63,134 nt of DNA from Pseudomonadota bacterium (GTDB lineage Bacteria; Pseudomonadota; Gammaproteobacteria; Steroidobacterales; MnTg04): positions 1-63,134 of the forward strand of contig JACZVC010000002.1 of assembly GCA_022572885.1 (NCBI GenBank), read 5' to 3'. Both the position numbers and the translations under genes were made by a program. The notes under the pieces were generated by a model that was not told where the DNA came from, did not search any database, and saw only the letters and a list, made by a program, of their open reading frames with translations. Positions 18,462 to 29,083 of this stretch are shown one piece after another; position 1 is the stretch's first letter, and each line of letters opens with the position of its first letter.

Positions 18462-19489
18462 CGAAAGCGAACCTCGCCATCCCCTTTTTCAATGATTCCA
18501 AGGCGAAACGCGCGTTCACCGTCAGAGCCCAGGGATGCGAGGGCGTCGGCCTCTTTTTCGGCGGCCAGGCAGATCACCATGCCGACACCGCAGTTGAATG
18601 TTCTGAGCATTTCACGGTCATCGATCCCGCCGTGATCCTGCAACCAGCAAAAGATTTCGGGGCGTTGCCAGCTCTCGAGGTCGACCACGGCGCTGCAGCC
18701 GGCGGGCAATATTCGCGGAAGATTTTCCGTCAGCCCGCCGCCGGTAATATGGGCCAGGCCGTGAATCGTATGGCGCTTTATCAGATTGATGATCGCGGAG
18801 ACATATATACGCGTCGGCTGGAGCAGGCAAAGGCCCAGGGTGGAGCCGCCAAAGGGGCTGTCCAGACCGGCGGCCGAGGATTCCAGCACCTTCCGCGCCA
18901 GCGAATAGCCGTTCGAGTGCAAGCCAGACGACGCCAGCCCGATTAACATGTCGCCGGGCTCGATGCGACTGCCGTCCAGCAGCGCGTCTTCTTCGACGAT
19001 ACCCACGCAGAATCCGGCCAGGTCATAATCATCGTTGTGATACATGCCAGGCATTTCCGCGGTTTCTCCGCCGATCAGCGCACACCCGGCTTGCCGGCAA
19101 CCCTCGGCGATTCCTCCGACCACCGATGCGGCGGTCTCCGGCTTCAGTTTTCCAGTCGCATAGTAATCGAGAAAAAACAATGGCTCGGCACCAGCCACCA
19201 ATACGTCATTGACGGACATGGCGACCAGGTCGATGCCTATGGTGTCATGACGATTCATGTCGATGGCGAGCCTCAGCTTGGTACCGACCCCGTCGGTTCC
19301 GGAAACCAGGACCGGCTTCCGGTAACGGTCGGTGGGCACCCGGAAAAGGCCGCCGAATCCACCCAGACCTGCGATGACTTCCGGCCGCCTGGTCCTGGCG
19401 ACCGCCGGTTTGATCAGTTCAACCAAGCGCTTGCCGGCATCGATATCGACACCGGCATCCCGGTAAGTGAACGCAGGCTTATCGGCCAT
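18458..19489 (-). CDS. purM: Phosphoribosylformylglycinamidine cyclo-ligase
   Basis: 343 residues, typical length. ATP-dependent closure of the AIR imidazole ring. Motifs: [12 protein letters not shown] at the N-terminus, [26 protein letters not shown] and [11 protein letters not shown] (substrate and ATP sites), [15 protein letters not shown]. Strong ribosome site (AAGGAAGG) before ATG 19489. Head of a purM-purN-DUF3108 operon, divergent from the DUF2066 gene. Confidence 0.97.
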   Translation of the reverse strand: MADKPAFTYRDAGVDIDAGKRLVELIKPAVARTRRPEVIAGLGGFGGLFRVPTDRYRKPVLVSGTDGVGTKLRLAIDMNRHDTIGIDLVAMSVNDVLVAGAEPLFFLDYYATGKLKPETAASVVGGIAEGCRQAGCALIGGETAEMPGMYHNDDYDLAGFCVGIVEEDALLDGSRIEPGDMLIGLASSGLHSNGYSLARKVLESSAAGLDSPFGGSTLGLCLLQPTRIYVSAIINLIKRHTIHGLAHITGGGLTENLPRILPAGCSAVVDLESWQRPEIFCWLQDHGGIDDREMLRTFNCGVGMVICLAAEKEADALASLGSDGERAFRLGIIEKGDGEVRFR

Positions 19490-19649
19490 GGATCGATTCC
19501 TTCCTTTTTGGTTTTGCCTTTGCCAACAGACCGCCGGCTGTCAAATCCGAAAATCATCGGCGCAATATGCAGGCTGCGGCTTCGGTATGTGTAATAATTT
19601 TACCTGTTCGACCTTGGCCCGGATAGCAAAAAGACAGATCAGGCGAAAA

Positions 19650-20684
19650 ATGATTGATTGGATAAAGACGATACTTGCTGCGCTGTGCCTGATGCTGGTA
19701 AACCCGCCAGCGATAGCTTCGGTGTTTGGCAATCTTTACCAGGTCCGGACGGAGGTCAGTGCGCGTGACGCGGCAACCCTGGAGCAGGCATTCGAGGACG
19801 CGATGGCAGTCGTGCTGACTCGGGTAACCGGGACCCGCCAGGTTGGCCAGGCAGAAGAAACTCAGGCCCTCCTTGGCAAGGCGCGCGACTTTATTCAGCA
19901 GTTTGGCTATATCGACAGCCGCACCTTGCTTATTTCTTTCGACGGGCAGGCGATCAACCGGCGGCTCAGCGAGTTGGGCCTGCCGGTCTGGGGCCAGGAG
20001 AGGCCGGTAACCCTGGTCTGGCTGGTGCTGACCGATGAACGTGGCCGGCGCAAGATTCTTGCAGCAGATGACCTGGGGCCGGTTGTCGAAAGCCTGAAAG
20101 AGACAGCGAACCAGCGTGGCGTCCCGGTCATCATTCCGTTGATGGATGCGCAGGATCGGCAGGCGATCGATGTGGCCGATTTACGCGGTGTTTTTGAGGA
20201 CAACATTTTCTCTGCCAGTGATCGCTACGATGCCGATGCCGTGCTGGTGGGATTCGCGCGGGCGAAACGGCGGACCGACGTGGATGGGCCGGTTTACCGG
20301 GTAAGCTGGACTTTGCTTTTTGCCGGGCAGGTACATAACTGGCTGGGCAACCTGAGCGCGGGTATCGACCGTGCGGCTGATGAGTTTGCAAGCGTTCTTG
20401 CCGCCATCGACCGCCATGACAGCGGGCGGCAACTGGTCTTGGTCAGGGGGATCGGCGACCTGGTGGCTTATGGGCGAGTCAGGCTATATCTCGAATCCCT
20501 GTCATTGGTCAATTCGGTCGCGGTCGACCGGGTCCATGGCGAAGAGGTGCTGTTCAGCGTTGAATTGCGCGCCGGCCCGGATCAATTCGCGAGTGCGATC
20601 AAGCTTGGCAAGATTTTGTTTGCCGAAGATTTTGAATACCCGGTGTCAATGCCCGGGACTATCGTGTACAGGTATCGCCAGTGA
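19650..20684 (+). CDS. DUF2066 exported protein
   Basis: 344 residues from ATG 19650 (MIDWIKTILAALCLML), with a signal peptide cleaved near residue 24. The mature N-terminus (LYQVRTEVSARDAATLEQAF) and the DAMAVVLTRVTGTR segment are the DUF2066 signature. Function unknown. The gene is characteristically divergent from purM in gammaproteobacteria. Overlaps the next gene by 4 bases. Confidence 0.85.
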   Translation: MIDWIKTILAALCLMLVNPPAIASVFGNLYQVRTEVSARDAATLEQAFEDAMAVVLTRVTGTRQVGQAEETQALLGKARDFIQQFGYIDSRTLLISFDGQAINRRLSELGLPVWGQERPVTLVWLVLTDERGRRKILAADDLGPVVESLKETANQRGVPVIIPLMDAQDRQAIDVADLRGVFEDNIFSASDRYDADAVLVGFARAKRRTDVDGPVYRVSWTLLFAGQVHNWLGNLSAGIDRAADEFASVLAAIDRHDSGRQLVLVRGIGDLVAYGRVRLYLESLSLVNSVAVDRVHGEEVLFSVELRAGPDQFASAIKLGKILFAEDFEYPVSMPGTIVYRYRQ

Positions 20685-21238
20685 TAGCGAAACATATTCC
20701 CAACATGATCTGTATTTTTCGGATATTGCTGGTGGGTCCGGTGGTCTGGTTGTTGTGGCATGGCAATTTCGTGGCCACGCTCTGGCTGTTTTTTATCGCC
20801 GGGTTTTCGGACGGGCTGGATGGTTATTTGGCGAGACGTTTTAGCTGGCGTTCACGTCTCGGTGGAATCCTCGACCCGTTGGCCGATAAATTTCTGATGG
20901 TATCGATGTTCATTACGCTGACGCTGGTTGGCCTGATCCCCCTCTGGTTGGCGGTGCTGGTGGTCGGTCGTGACCTGGCGATCGTCACTGGCGGCCTGGT
21001 TTACAACTGGTTGTTTGGCACGGTGCAGGCGCAGCCTACCGATATCAGCAAGCTCAATACCTTGATGCAGTTGGTGCTGGTGATGGTGGTCGTATCTGGA
21101 GCGGGTTACGGCTGGCCGGGGCAGTCCTGGGTGATCGTCCTGGGCGCCTGCGTGATGGTTACCACCATTATCAGCGGTGTTGACTATGTTTGGCATTGGG
21201 GCCGCAAGGCCTACCTTTCCGGTGCGGATGCCAGGTGA
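20681..21238 (+). CDS. CDP-alcohol phosphatidyltransferase family membrane protein
   Basis: 185 residues with several membrane helices. The family signature D-G-x2-D-G-x-L-A-R-x8-9-G-x3-D-x3-D is complete in the segment from about 44 to 70 (DGLDGYLARRF, then GGILDPLADK). It transfers a phosphatidyl group from CDP-diacylglycerol to an alcohol. It resembles PgsA-like enzymes (phosphatidylglycerophosphate synthase) but the acceptor cannot be decided; pssA is a separate gene at 27522. Confidence 0.85.
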   Translation: MIAKHIPNMICIFRILLVGPVVWLLWHGNFVATLWLFFIAGFSDGLDGYLARRFSWRSRLGGILDPLADKFLMVSMFITLTLVGLIPLWLAVLVVGRDLAIVTGGLVYNWLFGTVQAQPTDISKLNTLMQLVLVMVVVSGAGYGWPGQSWVIVLGACVMVTTIISGVDYVWHWGRKAYLSGADAR

Positions 21239-21942
21239 CTGAGTCCCGACAGTTGTCGTTGCCGGTACAGTTGTCGGATCAGGCCGTGTTCGACAGTTTT
21301 TTCGAATCCGGGAATGGCGCTTTGCTGACTCATTTGAAGTCGCTGGCGCGTAGCGGCAGTGAACGCTTGATCTGGTTGTGGGGTGGGTCGGGCAGCGGCA
21401 AGACCCATCTATTGCAGGCCGCATGTGCGGAGGCTGGCGGGCAGGGCCGGCGTGCGGCCTACCTGCCGTTGAAAGAAAAACTGGACGCGGGAATGCTTGC
21501 GGGCCTTGAGGAATTCTCGCTGGTCTGTCTGGATGATGTGCAACGGATCGCCGGTCTGGCTGACTGGGAGTCCGGTTTGTTCAGGCTGTTCAATGATGTT
21601 GCCGAAAACGGCGGCAGCCTGCTGGTTTCGGCCGACAGACCGGCGGCAAAAATCCCATTCGGGCTGCCGGATCTGCAATCGCGGCTGAACTGGGGTCCCG
21701 TTTACCGCGTGGACCCGGTCAGCGGCGAAGATCTGCACAAAGCGATGGCGCTGCGCGCGCAACACCGAGGGTTGCAGTTGCCGGAAGAAACCAGCCGGTT
21801 TCTTTTGCGGCGTTTCCCGAGAGACATGCGCTCGGTATACCGACTGCTGGATACGCTCGACCTGGCATCCCTCAGGGCGCAGCGCCGGCTGACCGTGCCC
21901 TTTGTCCGTGATGTGCTGAGCCGGGGCGATGGCCTTGGCTGA
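21235..21942 (+). CDS. hda: DnaA regulatory inactivator Hda-like protein
   Basis: 235 residues from GTG 21235, chosen because the protein then begins QLSLPVQLSDQAVFDSFF, the clamp-binding QL(S/P)LP-type motif at the Hda N-terminus. AAA+ domain: GGSGSGKTHLLQA (Walker A) and LVCLDDVQRIAG (Walker B). It promotes hydrolysis of DnaA-ATP after replication starts, with the sliding clamp. An earlier ATG at 21190 lies inside the previous gene. GTGA overlap with that gene. Confidence 0.88.
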   Translation: MTESRQLSLPVQLSDQAVFDSFFESGNGALLTHLKSLARSGSERLIWLWGGSGSGKTHLLQAACAEAGGQGRRAAYLPLKEKLDAGMLAGLEEFSLVCLDDVQRIAGLADWESGLFRLFNDVAENGGSLLVSADRPAAKIPFGLPDLQSRLNWGPVYRVDPVSGEDLHKAMALRAQHRGLQLPEETSRFLLRRFPRDMRSVYRLLDTLDLASLRAQRRLTVPFVRDVLSRGDGLG

Positions 21943-22276
21943 GAAGGGTTGGCCACGGCCCCCTGTCCTGCTCAGACCGATGTTGGTGGCAAGTCACGCC
22001 ACCGTCTTGTTGTTGATTTTCGCCGCATTGATTCTGCCGGCATACCCAGCGTGGGCCTGGCTGCCGTTGGTCGTAATGCTGATATCGGTACCCGGGGTTT
22101 TGGCTGCACGGACCTATACTTATCGTTGGCTGATGATGCTGCTGGCGCTTCCGGTCGCGCTTGGCCTGATGGAACTGATTGCCAATCCAGCTCTGCGGCT
22201 TTGGTCCGCGGCCCTGGTTTTTTTCAGTTGCACGCTGTTTTTCTGCCTGGCCTTGAGTCTGAGAACCAGCGGTTGA
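21929..22276 (+). CDS. DUF2069 small membrane protein
   Basis: 115 residues, three or four hydrophobic helices (about 21-42, 44-60, 66-86 and 93-110). Matches the DUF2069 family by pattern and by its place between hda and wrbA. Overlaps the end of hda by 14 bases. Function unknown. Confidence 0.75.
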   Translation: MALAEKGWPRPPVLLRPMLVASHATVLLLIFAALILPAYPAWAWLPLVVMLISVPGVLAARTYTYRWLMMLLALPVALGLMELIANPALRLWSAALVFFSCTLFFCLALSLRTSG

Positions 22277-22277
22277 A

Positions 22278-23221
<944 letters not shown>

Positions 23222-23337
23222 GGTCTAATCCTTTGTTTTGGCAGCTTTTGGCTCGGTCGATAGTAGCGGGGCTTGGCTTGACGGAATAGGGTGCCCTTGT
23301 TAGCGTTCTAAACCTTTCCGTTTTTCGATGGGCCGGA

Positions 23338-23655
23338 ATGTACAAGAAGCGCCGCACAAAAGCTTTTCGTATCCTCGCAGCAGCCAGTTTACTGATGCTC
23401 AGCGCTTGCGCGAGCAATCCGCCGGTCCAGGAAATGAGCGATGCGCGCCAGGCCATACAGGCGGCTATTACTGCGGGCGCGGAGGAATACGCGACGATGG
23501 CGCTCAAAGACGCCCGGCAGTTTCTTTCAGATGCCGAAGCCAAATTGAATCGCAGGGCCTACAATGGCGCGAAAAACGATGCCCGGGAGGCAAAACGCTG
23601 GGCGGATGTTGCGATCAACACGGCCCTCGAGGCTACCGATACAGAACAACATTAA
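23338..23655 (+). CDS. DUF4398-type lipoprotein
   Basis: 105 residues. Basic start (MYKKRRTKAF), hydrophobic segment and lipobox L-S-A-C with C23 or so. The mature part is alpha-helical with A-R-Q-A-I-Q-A-A and a K-D-A-R-Q-x-L-S-D-A-E-A-K-L repeat typical of DUF4398 cell-envelope lipoproteins. Function unknown. Divergent from arsC. Confidence 0.75.
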   Translation: MYKKRRTKAFRILAAASLLMLSACASNPPVQEMSDARQAIQAAITAGAEEYATMALKDARQFLSDAEAKLNRRAYNGAKNDAREAKRWADVAINTALEATDTEQH

Positions 23656-23696
23656 TAAGTCCGGGCTCTCCAAAACCCCCAGCGGTGCCAGGAATA

Positions 23697-23990
23697 GTGA
23701 GTCAAAGTGCCGAATATTGCCGTTACCTGGTATCAGGGCGTGTTCAGGGCGTTTTTTTCAGGGTCAGCACGGCAGAACAAGCGAGTTCGCTGGGGTTGAG
23801 CGGCCGGGTAAGGAATCTGGCAAACGGCCGGGTTGAGATCGTTGCCTTCGGTGACCCGGACAAGCTGGGGTTGCTCGAGGACTGGCTGCATCAAGGGCCG
23901 CCTTCTGCCCGGGTGGACGCGGTGACCGCCGAGCTCATCAGCGTAGAGTCAGCCGGCGACCTGGTGCCGGGCCGGTTCCTGGTCGGCTAG
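23697..23990 (+). CDS. acyP: Acylphosphatase
   Basis: 97 residues from GTG 23697; no ATG precedes the domain and an AGGA lies just upstream. The signature is intact: GRVQGVFFRVSTAEQA with the catalytic Arg, and GRVRNLANGRVEI with the catalytic Asn. Hydrolyses acyl phosphates such as 1,3-bisphosphoglycerate and carbamoyl phosphate. The open frame continues upstream but overlaps the DUF4398 gene in another phase and shows no family similarity there. Confidence 0.88.
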   Translation: MSQSAEYCRYLVSGRVQGVFFRVSTAEQASSLGLSGRVRNLANGRVEIVAFGDPDKLGLLEDWLHQGPPSARVDAVTAELISVESAGDLVPGRFLVG

Positions 23991-23997
23991 GAGCGGG

Positions 23998-24576
23998 CTA
24001 GTTCCGATACCACTTCCGGTTCAGCCGGTCGATGACCAGGTCGCCATACTTTCTTCGTCCCTTACTGCCGTTGTATCTGGCCAGCCCGCGAATCAGATCC
24101 TGATTTTCGAGGTCCAGGTAATACTTGAGTATGGTGCACCCCATGCGCAAGTTGGTCTGCGCATGGACCAGGTTATCATCGGGCCTGCCAATTTCCTTGA
24201 GCCAGAATGGCATGACCTGCATCAGGCCGATTGCACCGGCGGAGGAAACAGCAAATCGATCAAAATTGCTTTCTATGTCGATCACCGCGAGAACCAGTTC
24301 GGGGTAAAGGCCTTTGCGGGTAGCCTCGAAATGAATTTGCTTGAGTAGTTGCAAGCGTTTGCGGGTGTCGGGAACCTGCCTGGCCAGCCTGCCGGACATA
24401 TCGGTCAGCCAGACCTCGGCATCGAATCTATCCGCGAAGCTGCTCGAGTCATTGGCCGCTTCGATCAACAAGCGCCGCAGTTCGGGATCCGGCTGCGTCT
24501 GCGCAAGCGCGGTTGTGCCGGATAACATCAGGATCAGCATCAGTCCACGCCAGGTTTTGTTCAGTTTTGGCGGCAT
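23998..24576 (-). CDS. Secreted lytic transglycosylase (SLT domain)
   Basis: 192 residues, signal peptide ending TALA-QTQP (about residue 25). The SLT fold has the catalytic Glu in IDIESNFDRFAVSSAGAIG, then GLMQVMPFW and LARYNGSKGR. Cleaves peptidoglycan to 1,6-anhydro-muropeptides in the periplasm. Two bases after proS on the same strand, so probably co-transcribed. Confidence 0.9.
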   Translation of the reverse strand: MPPKLNKTWRGLMLILMLSGTTALAQTQPDPELRRLLIEAANDSSSFADRFDAEVWLTDMSGRLARQVPDTRKRLQLLKQIHFEATRKGLYPELVLAVIDIESNFDRFAVSSAGAIGLMQVMPFWLKEIGRPDDNLVHAQTNLRMGCTILKYYLDLENQDLIRGLARYNGSKGRRKYGDLVIDRLNRKWYRN

Positions 24577-24578
24577 GG

Positions 24579-26291
24579 TCAGGTCCCGGTCTGCGAGCTG
24601 CGGAGCAAATCCTTTAATTCGTCAATGGACAAATGCCGGGGTTCGTCGTCGCGCCGGTTCTTGTATTCGAAGGTTCCCGCATCCAGGCCTTTTTCGGCGA
24701 CAACCACTCGATGCGGAATGCCGATCAGATCCATATCGGCAAATTTCACGCCCGGCCTGGCGTTGCGGTCGTCAACGAGCACCTGCAATCCCATGGCGTT
24801 CAGTTCCTCGTAGAGCTGGTCTGCGGCATCCCTGACCCGGTCCGATTTGTGTTGATTGATTGGGATCAGCGCAACATCGAACGGCGCCATCGCCGGTGGC
24901 CAGATGATGCCTCGCTGGTCATGGTTTTGCTCGATGGCAGCGGCTGCAATCCGCGTGATGCCGATGCCATAGCAACCCATGATCAGGGTTTGCGTTTTCC
25001 CGTTGGCGTCGAGTACCTGCGCATTCATCATCGAGCTGTACTTGTCACCGAGTTTGAATATGTGTCCTACCTCTATGCCACGGGCTACCGACAAAGTGCC
25101 TTTGCCGGTCGGGCTGGGGTCTCCATCGACGACATTTCGCAAATCCACCGAAGTGCAGTCAGGAAGGTCGCGACCCCAGTTGCCGTTTACCCGATGCTTG
25201 TCTTTTTGGTTGGCGCCGCAGACGAAATCGACAACCGCCGCGGCGCTGTGATCGACATACAACGGACAGGGTAAGTCGACCGGGCCGATGAAACCCGGTT
25301 CGCAGCCGATGATTTCCTTTACCTTGTCTGCGGTCGCCATCGTCAGCGGTTCGCTGACGCCAGGCATTTTTTCCGCCTTGCGGGCGTTCAGTTCGTGGTC
25401 ACCGCGCAAAACCAGGGCGATCAGGCCGGCGTCTTCCGCATCCACCAGCAAAGTCTTGATACACGCGCTCGGATCAGTGTTCAAAAACCTACAGAGTTCG
25501 TCGATGCTGCAAACATCGGGCGTATCGACAAACCGCATATCCCCGCCCGGTTTTTTCTTCCCGGCCACCGGCGGCAGCGCTTCGGCCATTTCAAGATTGG
25601 CCGCATAATCGTCTCCATTTGAGAAGGCGATCGCATCCTCGCCGGAATCCGCGAGCACGTGAAATTCCTGTGAAGCATTGCCGCCGATAGCGCCGGGATC
25701 GGCCTGTACCGGCCTGAAGCGCAGGCCCAGACGGGTGAAGATATTGCTATAGGCGACGTACATCGCCTGATAACCGGCATCCAGGCTTTCCTGATCCAGA
25801 TGAAAAGAATAGGCGTCTTTCATAATGAATTCGCGCGCGCGCATGACGCCATAACGCGGCCTGATTTCATCCCTGAACTTGGTCTGGATCTGGTAGTAAT
25901 TGACCGGCAATTGGCGATAACTTTTCAGTTCCCTGCGCGCGATATCGGTGATGACTTCCTCGTGGGTCGGGCCATAGCAGAATTCGCGCTGATGCCGGTC
26001 CTTGAACCGCAGCAGTTCGGGGCCGTATTCGTTCCAGCGCTCCGATTCCTGCCAAAGTTCAGCGGGCTGAACGCTGGGCATCAGCAATTCGAAAGCGCCG
26101 GCGCGGTTCATTTCCTCGCGCACCACTTGTTCGATTTTCCGCAGAACCCTGAGCCCCATCGGCAACCACGTATACAGACCGGAAGCGAGCTTGCGGATCA
26201 GGCCCGCGCGCAGCATCAGCTGGTGGCTGATCACTTCCGCATCGGCGGGCACTTCCTTCAGGGTATTTAACGGCAATCGCGACAATCGCAT
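24579..26291 (-). CDS. proS: Prolyl-tRNA synthetase, bacterial type
   Basis: 570 residues, class II aaRS of the ProS type. Motif 2 region [18 protein letters not shown]. The editing (INS) domain lies between about 225 and 390. Motif 3 includes [20 protein letters not shown], followed by the anticodon-binding domain ([19 protein letters not shown]). Complete length, so it should charge and proofread tRNA-Pro. Confidence 0.97.
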   Translation of the reverse strand: MRLSRLPLNTLKEVPADAEVISHQLMLRAGLIRKLASGLYTWLPMGLRVLRKIEQVVREEMNRAGAFELLMPSVQPAELWQESERWNEYGPELLRFKDRHQREFCYGPTHEEVITDIARRELKSYRQLPVNYYQIQTKFRDEIRPRYGVMRAREFIMKDAYSFHLDQESLDAGYQAMYVAYSNIFTRLGLRFRPVQADPGAIGGNASQEFHVLADSGEDAIAFSNGDDYAANLEMAEALPPVAGKKKPGGDMRFVDTPDVCSIDELCRFLNTDPSACIKTLLVDAEDAGLIALVLRGDHELNARKAEKMPGVSEPLTMATADKVKEIIGCEPGFIGPVDLPCPLYVDHSAAAVVDFVCGANQKDKHRVNGNWGRDLPDCTSVDLRNVVDGDPSPTGKGTLSVARGIEVGHIFKLGDKYSSMMNAQVLDANGKTQTLIMGCYGIGITRIAAAAIEQNHDQRGIIWPPAMAPFDVALIPINQHKSDRVRDAADQLYEELNAMGLQVLVDDRNARPGVKFADMDLIGIPHRVVVAEKGLDAGTFEYKNRRDDEPRHLSIDELKDLLRSSQTGT

Positions 26292-26431
26292 CTTGGGGCA
26301 TTCCTTTTTCGTTCAGCGCGTGCTGAGCTTTCGCGGGAAGATTGTATCGGGCCTGAGGTGGCCGGGTACAGAGCGTAATTCCAGGCGGTCCTGATTTGCC
26401 AGCGGCCGGCCCTGCCTGCAATATCGTCCGC

Positions 26432-27430
26432 ATGAGCGCTGCAATCTATGCGGACAAGGATATCGACCCAGGGCCTATAGCTGGCAAGCGGGTAGCGGTG
26501 CTGGGTTTCGGTGCCCAGGGGCGGGCGCACGCGTTGAATCTAAGGGATTCCGGGCAGGATGTGGTGGTCGGGTTGCGCGCAGGTTCCGCCTCCGCCGATG
26601 CCTGCCGGCAGCAGGGCCTGGAACCCGTATCGCTGGAAAAAGCGGCTGAATCCGAGCTGGTGGTGATGCTGGTACCCGATGCCGAGCAAGTGGCCCTGTA
26701 TCAAAATATCCTCGCCAGCAGAATGAAAAAACACAGTGCGCTGATCTTTGCGCATGGCTACAACATCCATTACCGGCGCATCGTGCCGCGGCAAGACCTC
26801 GATGTTCTGCTGGTGGCGCCGCTGGGCATCGGTGAGCAAGTGCGCTTGCAGTATGAAGCTGGCCTGGGCGTGCCGGCCCTGGTCGGTGTGCACCAGGATG
26901 CCAGCGGGCAGGCCAGGGCGCTGGCGTTCGCGTATGCAAAGGTGAACGGACATGGCCGCGCGGCGGTGATGGAGACGACTTTCGCGGAAGAAACCGAAAC
27001 GGATCTGTTTGCCGAACAGGCGGTACTCTGCGGCGGAATCGATCAGCTGGTCGTCAGCGCATTTGAAACCCTGACCGAGGCGGGCTATTCCCCGGATATT
27101 GCCTATTTTTGTTGTCTGCATGAGGTCAAACTGATGGCCGATATGCTGCATCGCCGGGGCATCGCCGGGACCCGGCAATCCATTTCCGTGGCCGCGGAGT
27201 ACGGCGACTATACGCGCGGACCCAGGGTGATCAACGAGGCCAGCCGAGCCGCGATGAGAGATCTTCTGGCTGAAATCCAGGATGGCCGTTTCGCAGACGA
27301 ACTGGACGCCGAGATCGAGGCCGGGTCGCCGCTGATCCGGCAGCGGAGAGCGGCGGCAGAGTCACACGAAATCGAGAAAGTGGGCGCCGTACTGCGCGCG
27401 AGGATGCCATGGCTGCAAAAAAAAGAATAA
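26432..27430 (+). CDS. Ketol-acid reductoisomerase homologue lacking two catalytic residues
   Basis: 332 residues, length and order of a class I IlvC. NADPH site GFGAQGRAHALNLRDSG (25-41); FAHGYNIHY (107-114); metal ligands D191 and E195 (ETDLFAEQ); E231; S252 (QSISVAAEYGD). Two invariant positions differ. The active-site Lys of V-A-P-K-G-P-G is Leu (L131 in VAPLGIGEQ), and the first Glu of Y-F-E-C-L-H-E is Cys (C227 in YFCCLHE). In characterised enzymes these act in the isomerisation and bind Mg2+. So it may be a changed-function paralogue or pseudoenzyme. It sits before pssA, the usual place of ilvC, but ilvI/ilvH are missing here. Start ATG chosen at 26432. Confidence 0.85.
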   Translation: MSAAIYADKDIDPGPIAGKRVAVLGFGAQGRAHALNLRDSGQDVVVGLRAGSASADACRQQGLEPVSLEKAAESELVVMLVPDAEQVALYQNILASRMKKHSALIFAHGYNIHYRRIVPRQDLDVLLVAPLGIGEQVRLQYEAGLGVPALVGVHQDASGQARALAFAYAKVNGHGRAAVMETTFAEETETDLFAEQAVLCGGIDQLVVSAFETLTEAGYSPDIAYFCCLHEVKLMADMLHRRGIAGTRQSISVAAEYGDYTRGPRVINEASRAAMRDLLAEIQDGRFADELDAEIEAGSPLIRQRRAAAESHEIEKVGAVLRARMPWLQKKE

Positions 27431-27521
27431 TCCTGGCTCGCGCTCGGTGCGACCGCCCGGGCAAGGGTTACAATGGGCGATGTCGCCCGGTGCGTTTTAA
27501 AGGGTGTGACGTCGCAAGCCA

Positions 27522-28298
27522 ATGAAAGCAAAAACCAGCAATCGAAAAGAGAAACTGCGCAAGGGAATCATCCTGTTGCCCAACCTGGTGACGACTGCCG
27601 CCATGTTTGCCGGTTTTTATGCCATTGTCGCTGCAATTGACGGTAATTTCAGGCGTGCAGCCATCGCCTTGTTCATCGCGATGTTTATGGATGGCCTGGA
27701 TGGCCGGGTTGCAAGAATGACCAGCACCGAAAGCGATTTTGGCAAGGAATACGACAGTCTGTCGGATATGGTTTCCTTCGGGTTGGCGCCGGCGCTGGTC
27801 GTTTACCAGTGGGGCGTGGTACGGATTTCCGAATACGGCCTGGCCTGGGGACGCCTGGGGTGGCTGGCTGCGTTTATGTATGCCGTATCCTGCGCCTTGC
27901 GCCTGGCGCGGTTCAATACCCGCGTACTGCCCACCGGCAAGCGATATTTCCAGGGTCTGCCCAGCCCGTCAGCCGCCGCGCTGATCGCTAGCATGATCTG
28001 GCTGGGTGACAGGCTGGAGCTTGAGGGCATTATCGTGCTGGCGCTGGGTTTCGGCGTGACCGTCATGGCCGGGTTGTTGATGGTCAGCAACTTCAGTTAT
28101 TACAGTTTCAAGGATTTGAATCTCGGCGGCCGCGTGCCCTTTGCCTATGTGATCCTGATTCCGTTGCTCTTCATGCTGATATCGCTGGATCCACCGGTCG
28201 TGCTGCTGACCATGTCGTCTTTTTATGCGTTGTCGGGCCCGGCGATGGCCGGCTGGCGGTTCTTCGCCAGGCGGCGCCAGCGGCAACTGATTGACTGA
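27522..28298 (+). CDS. pssA: CDP-diacylglycerol-serine O-phosphatidyltransferase
   Basis: 258 residues, multi-pass membrane enzyme (type II, Pseudomonas/Bacillus-like rather than E. coli-like). The CDP-alcohol signature is complete: DGLDGRVARMT, then FGKEYDSLSDMVSFG. N-terminal LLPNLVTTAAMFAGFYAIVA is typical of this PssA class. Makes phosphatidylserine, precursor of phosphatidylethanolamine. Located 91 bases after the IlvC homologue. Confidence 0.92.
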   Translation: MKAKTSNRKEKLRKGIILLPNLVTTAAMFAGFYAIVAAIDGNFRRAAIALFIAMFMDGLDGRVARMTSTESDFGKEYDSLSDMVSFGLAPALVVYQWGVVRISEYGLAWGRLGWLAAFMYAVSCALRLARFNTRVLPTGKRYFQGLPSPSAAALIASMIWLGDRLELEGIIVLALGFGVTVMAGLLMVSNFSYYSFKDLNLGGRVPFAYVILIPLLFMLISLDPPVVLLTMSSFYALSGPAMAGWRFFARRRQRQLID

Positions 28299-28303
28299 AA
28301 TTC

Positions 28304-29083
28304 GTGACTCTGAGCGAAAGAAAACAAATTTGCCTGCAAGCGATGGGGCTGACTGTCTGGCGAAAACGAGACGCCACCACGGCTGCACCTGGGGCGGGAT
28401 CAAAGGAACCGGGCAGAGCAGGCGATCCGGTGGCACCCGCGGCCAAACCACGGGCGGTCGTATCGCCGGCTCTTGAGCAACCGATGACAGCGGATTCCGC
28501 TGACGACACCGCAACCCTGGCCTGGGGCGAACTGCTCCAGCGTATCTCCGGCTGTACCCGCTGCCCGCTCCATCAAAACCGGATTCAGGCCGTGCCCGGC
28601 GTTGGCGATCAGGCGGCGGAGTGGATGTTTATCGGCGAGGCGCCAGGCAAGGATGAGGATCAGCAGGGTGAGCCATTTGTCGGCCGCGCCGGGCAACTAT
28701 TGAATGCCATTTTGCATGCTGCCGGCCTGAGCCGCGAGCAGGTCTATATTGCGAATACGATCAAGTGCCGGCCGCCCGCCAACCGCAACCCGCAGCATCA
28801 GGAGTCGGACCGGTGTTATCCTTTTCTGCAGCGCCAGATCGCCCTGCTGCAGCCAAAAATCATCGTTCTCCTCGGCAAGGTCGCAGCGCACCGCATGATC
28901 GATACCGATCAGCCGCTGGGGAAATTGCGGGGCAAGATATATCGCTATCAGGACCAGATACCGATGGTTGTCACCTACCACCCGGCTTACCTGTTGCGCA
29001 GCCCCAGCCAGAAGGCCAAAGTGTGGGAGGACATGTTGCTGGCGAAAACGGTCCTGGCCGGGCAAAGCGCGCTGCAGGCCTGA
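28304..29083 (+). CDS. Family 4 uracil-DNA glycosylase (Fe-S)
   Basis: 259 residues from GTG 28304. About 85 N-terminal residues are low-complexity Ala/Pro-rich linker. The domain follows: CTRCPL (two cluster Cys), GEAPGKDEDQQGEPFVGRAG (catalytic loop), IKCRPPANRNP and DRCYPFL (two further Cys) and VTYHPAYLLRSP (uracil-DNA binding loop). All four cluster Cys are present. Removes uracil from DNA. Five bases after pssA; stop overlaps rimI start (TGATG). Confidence 0.9.
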   Translation: MTLSERKQICLQAMGLTVWRKRDATTAAPGAGSKEPGRAGDPVAPAAKPRAVVSPALEQPMTADSADDTATLAWGELLQRISGCTRCPLHQNRIQAVPGVGDQAAEWMFIGEAPGKDEDQQGEPFVGRAGQLLNAILHAAGLSREQVYIANTIKCRPPANRNPQHQESDRCYPFLQRQIALLQPKIIVLLGKVAAHRMIDTDQPLGKLRGKIYRYQDQIPMVVTYHPAYLLRSPSQKAKVWEDMLLAKTVLAGQSALQA

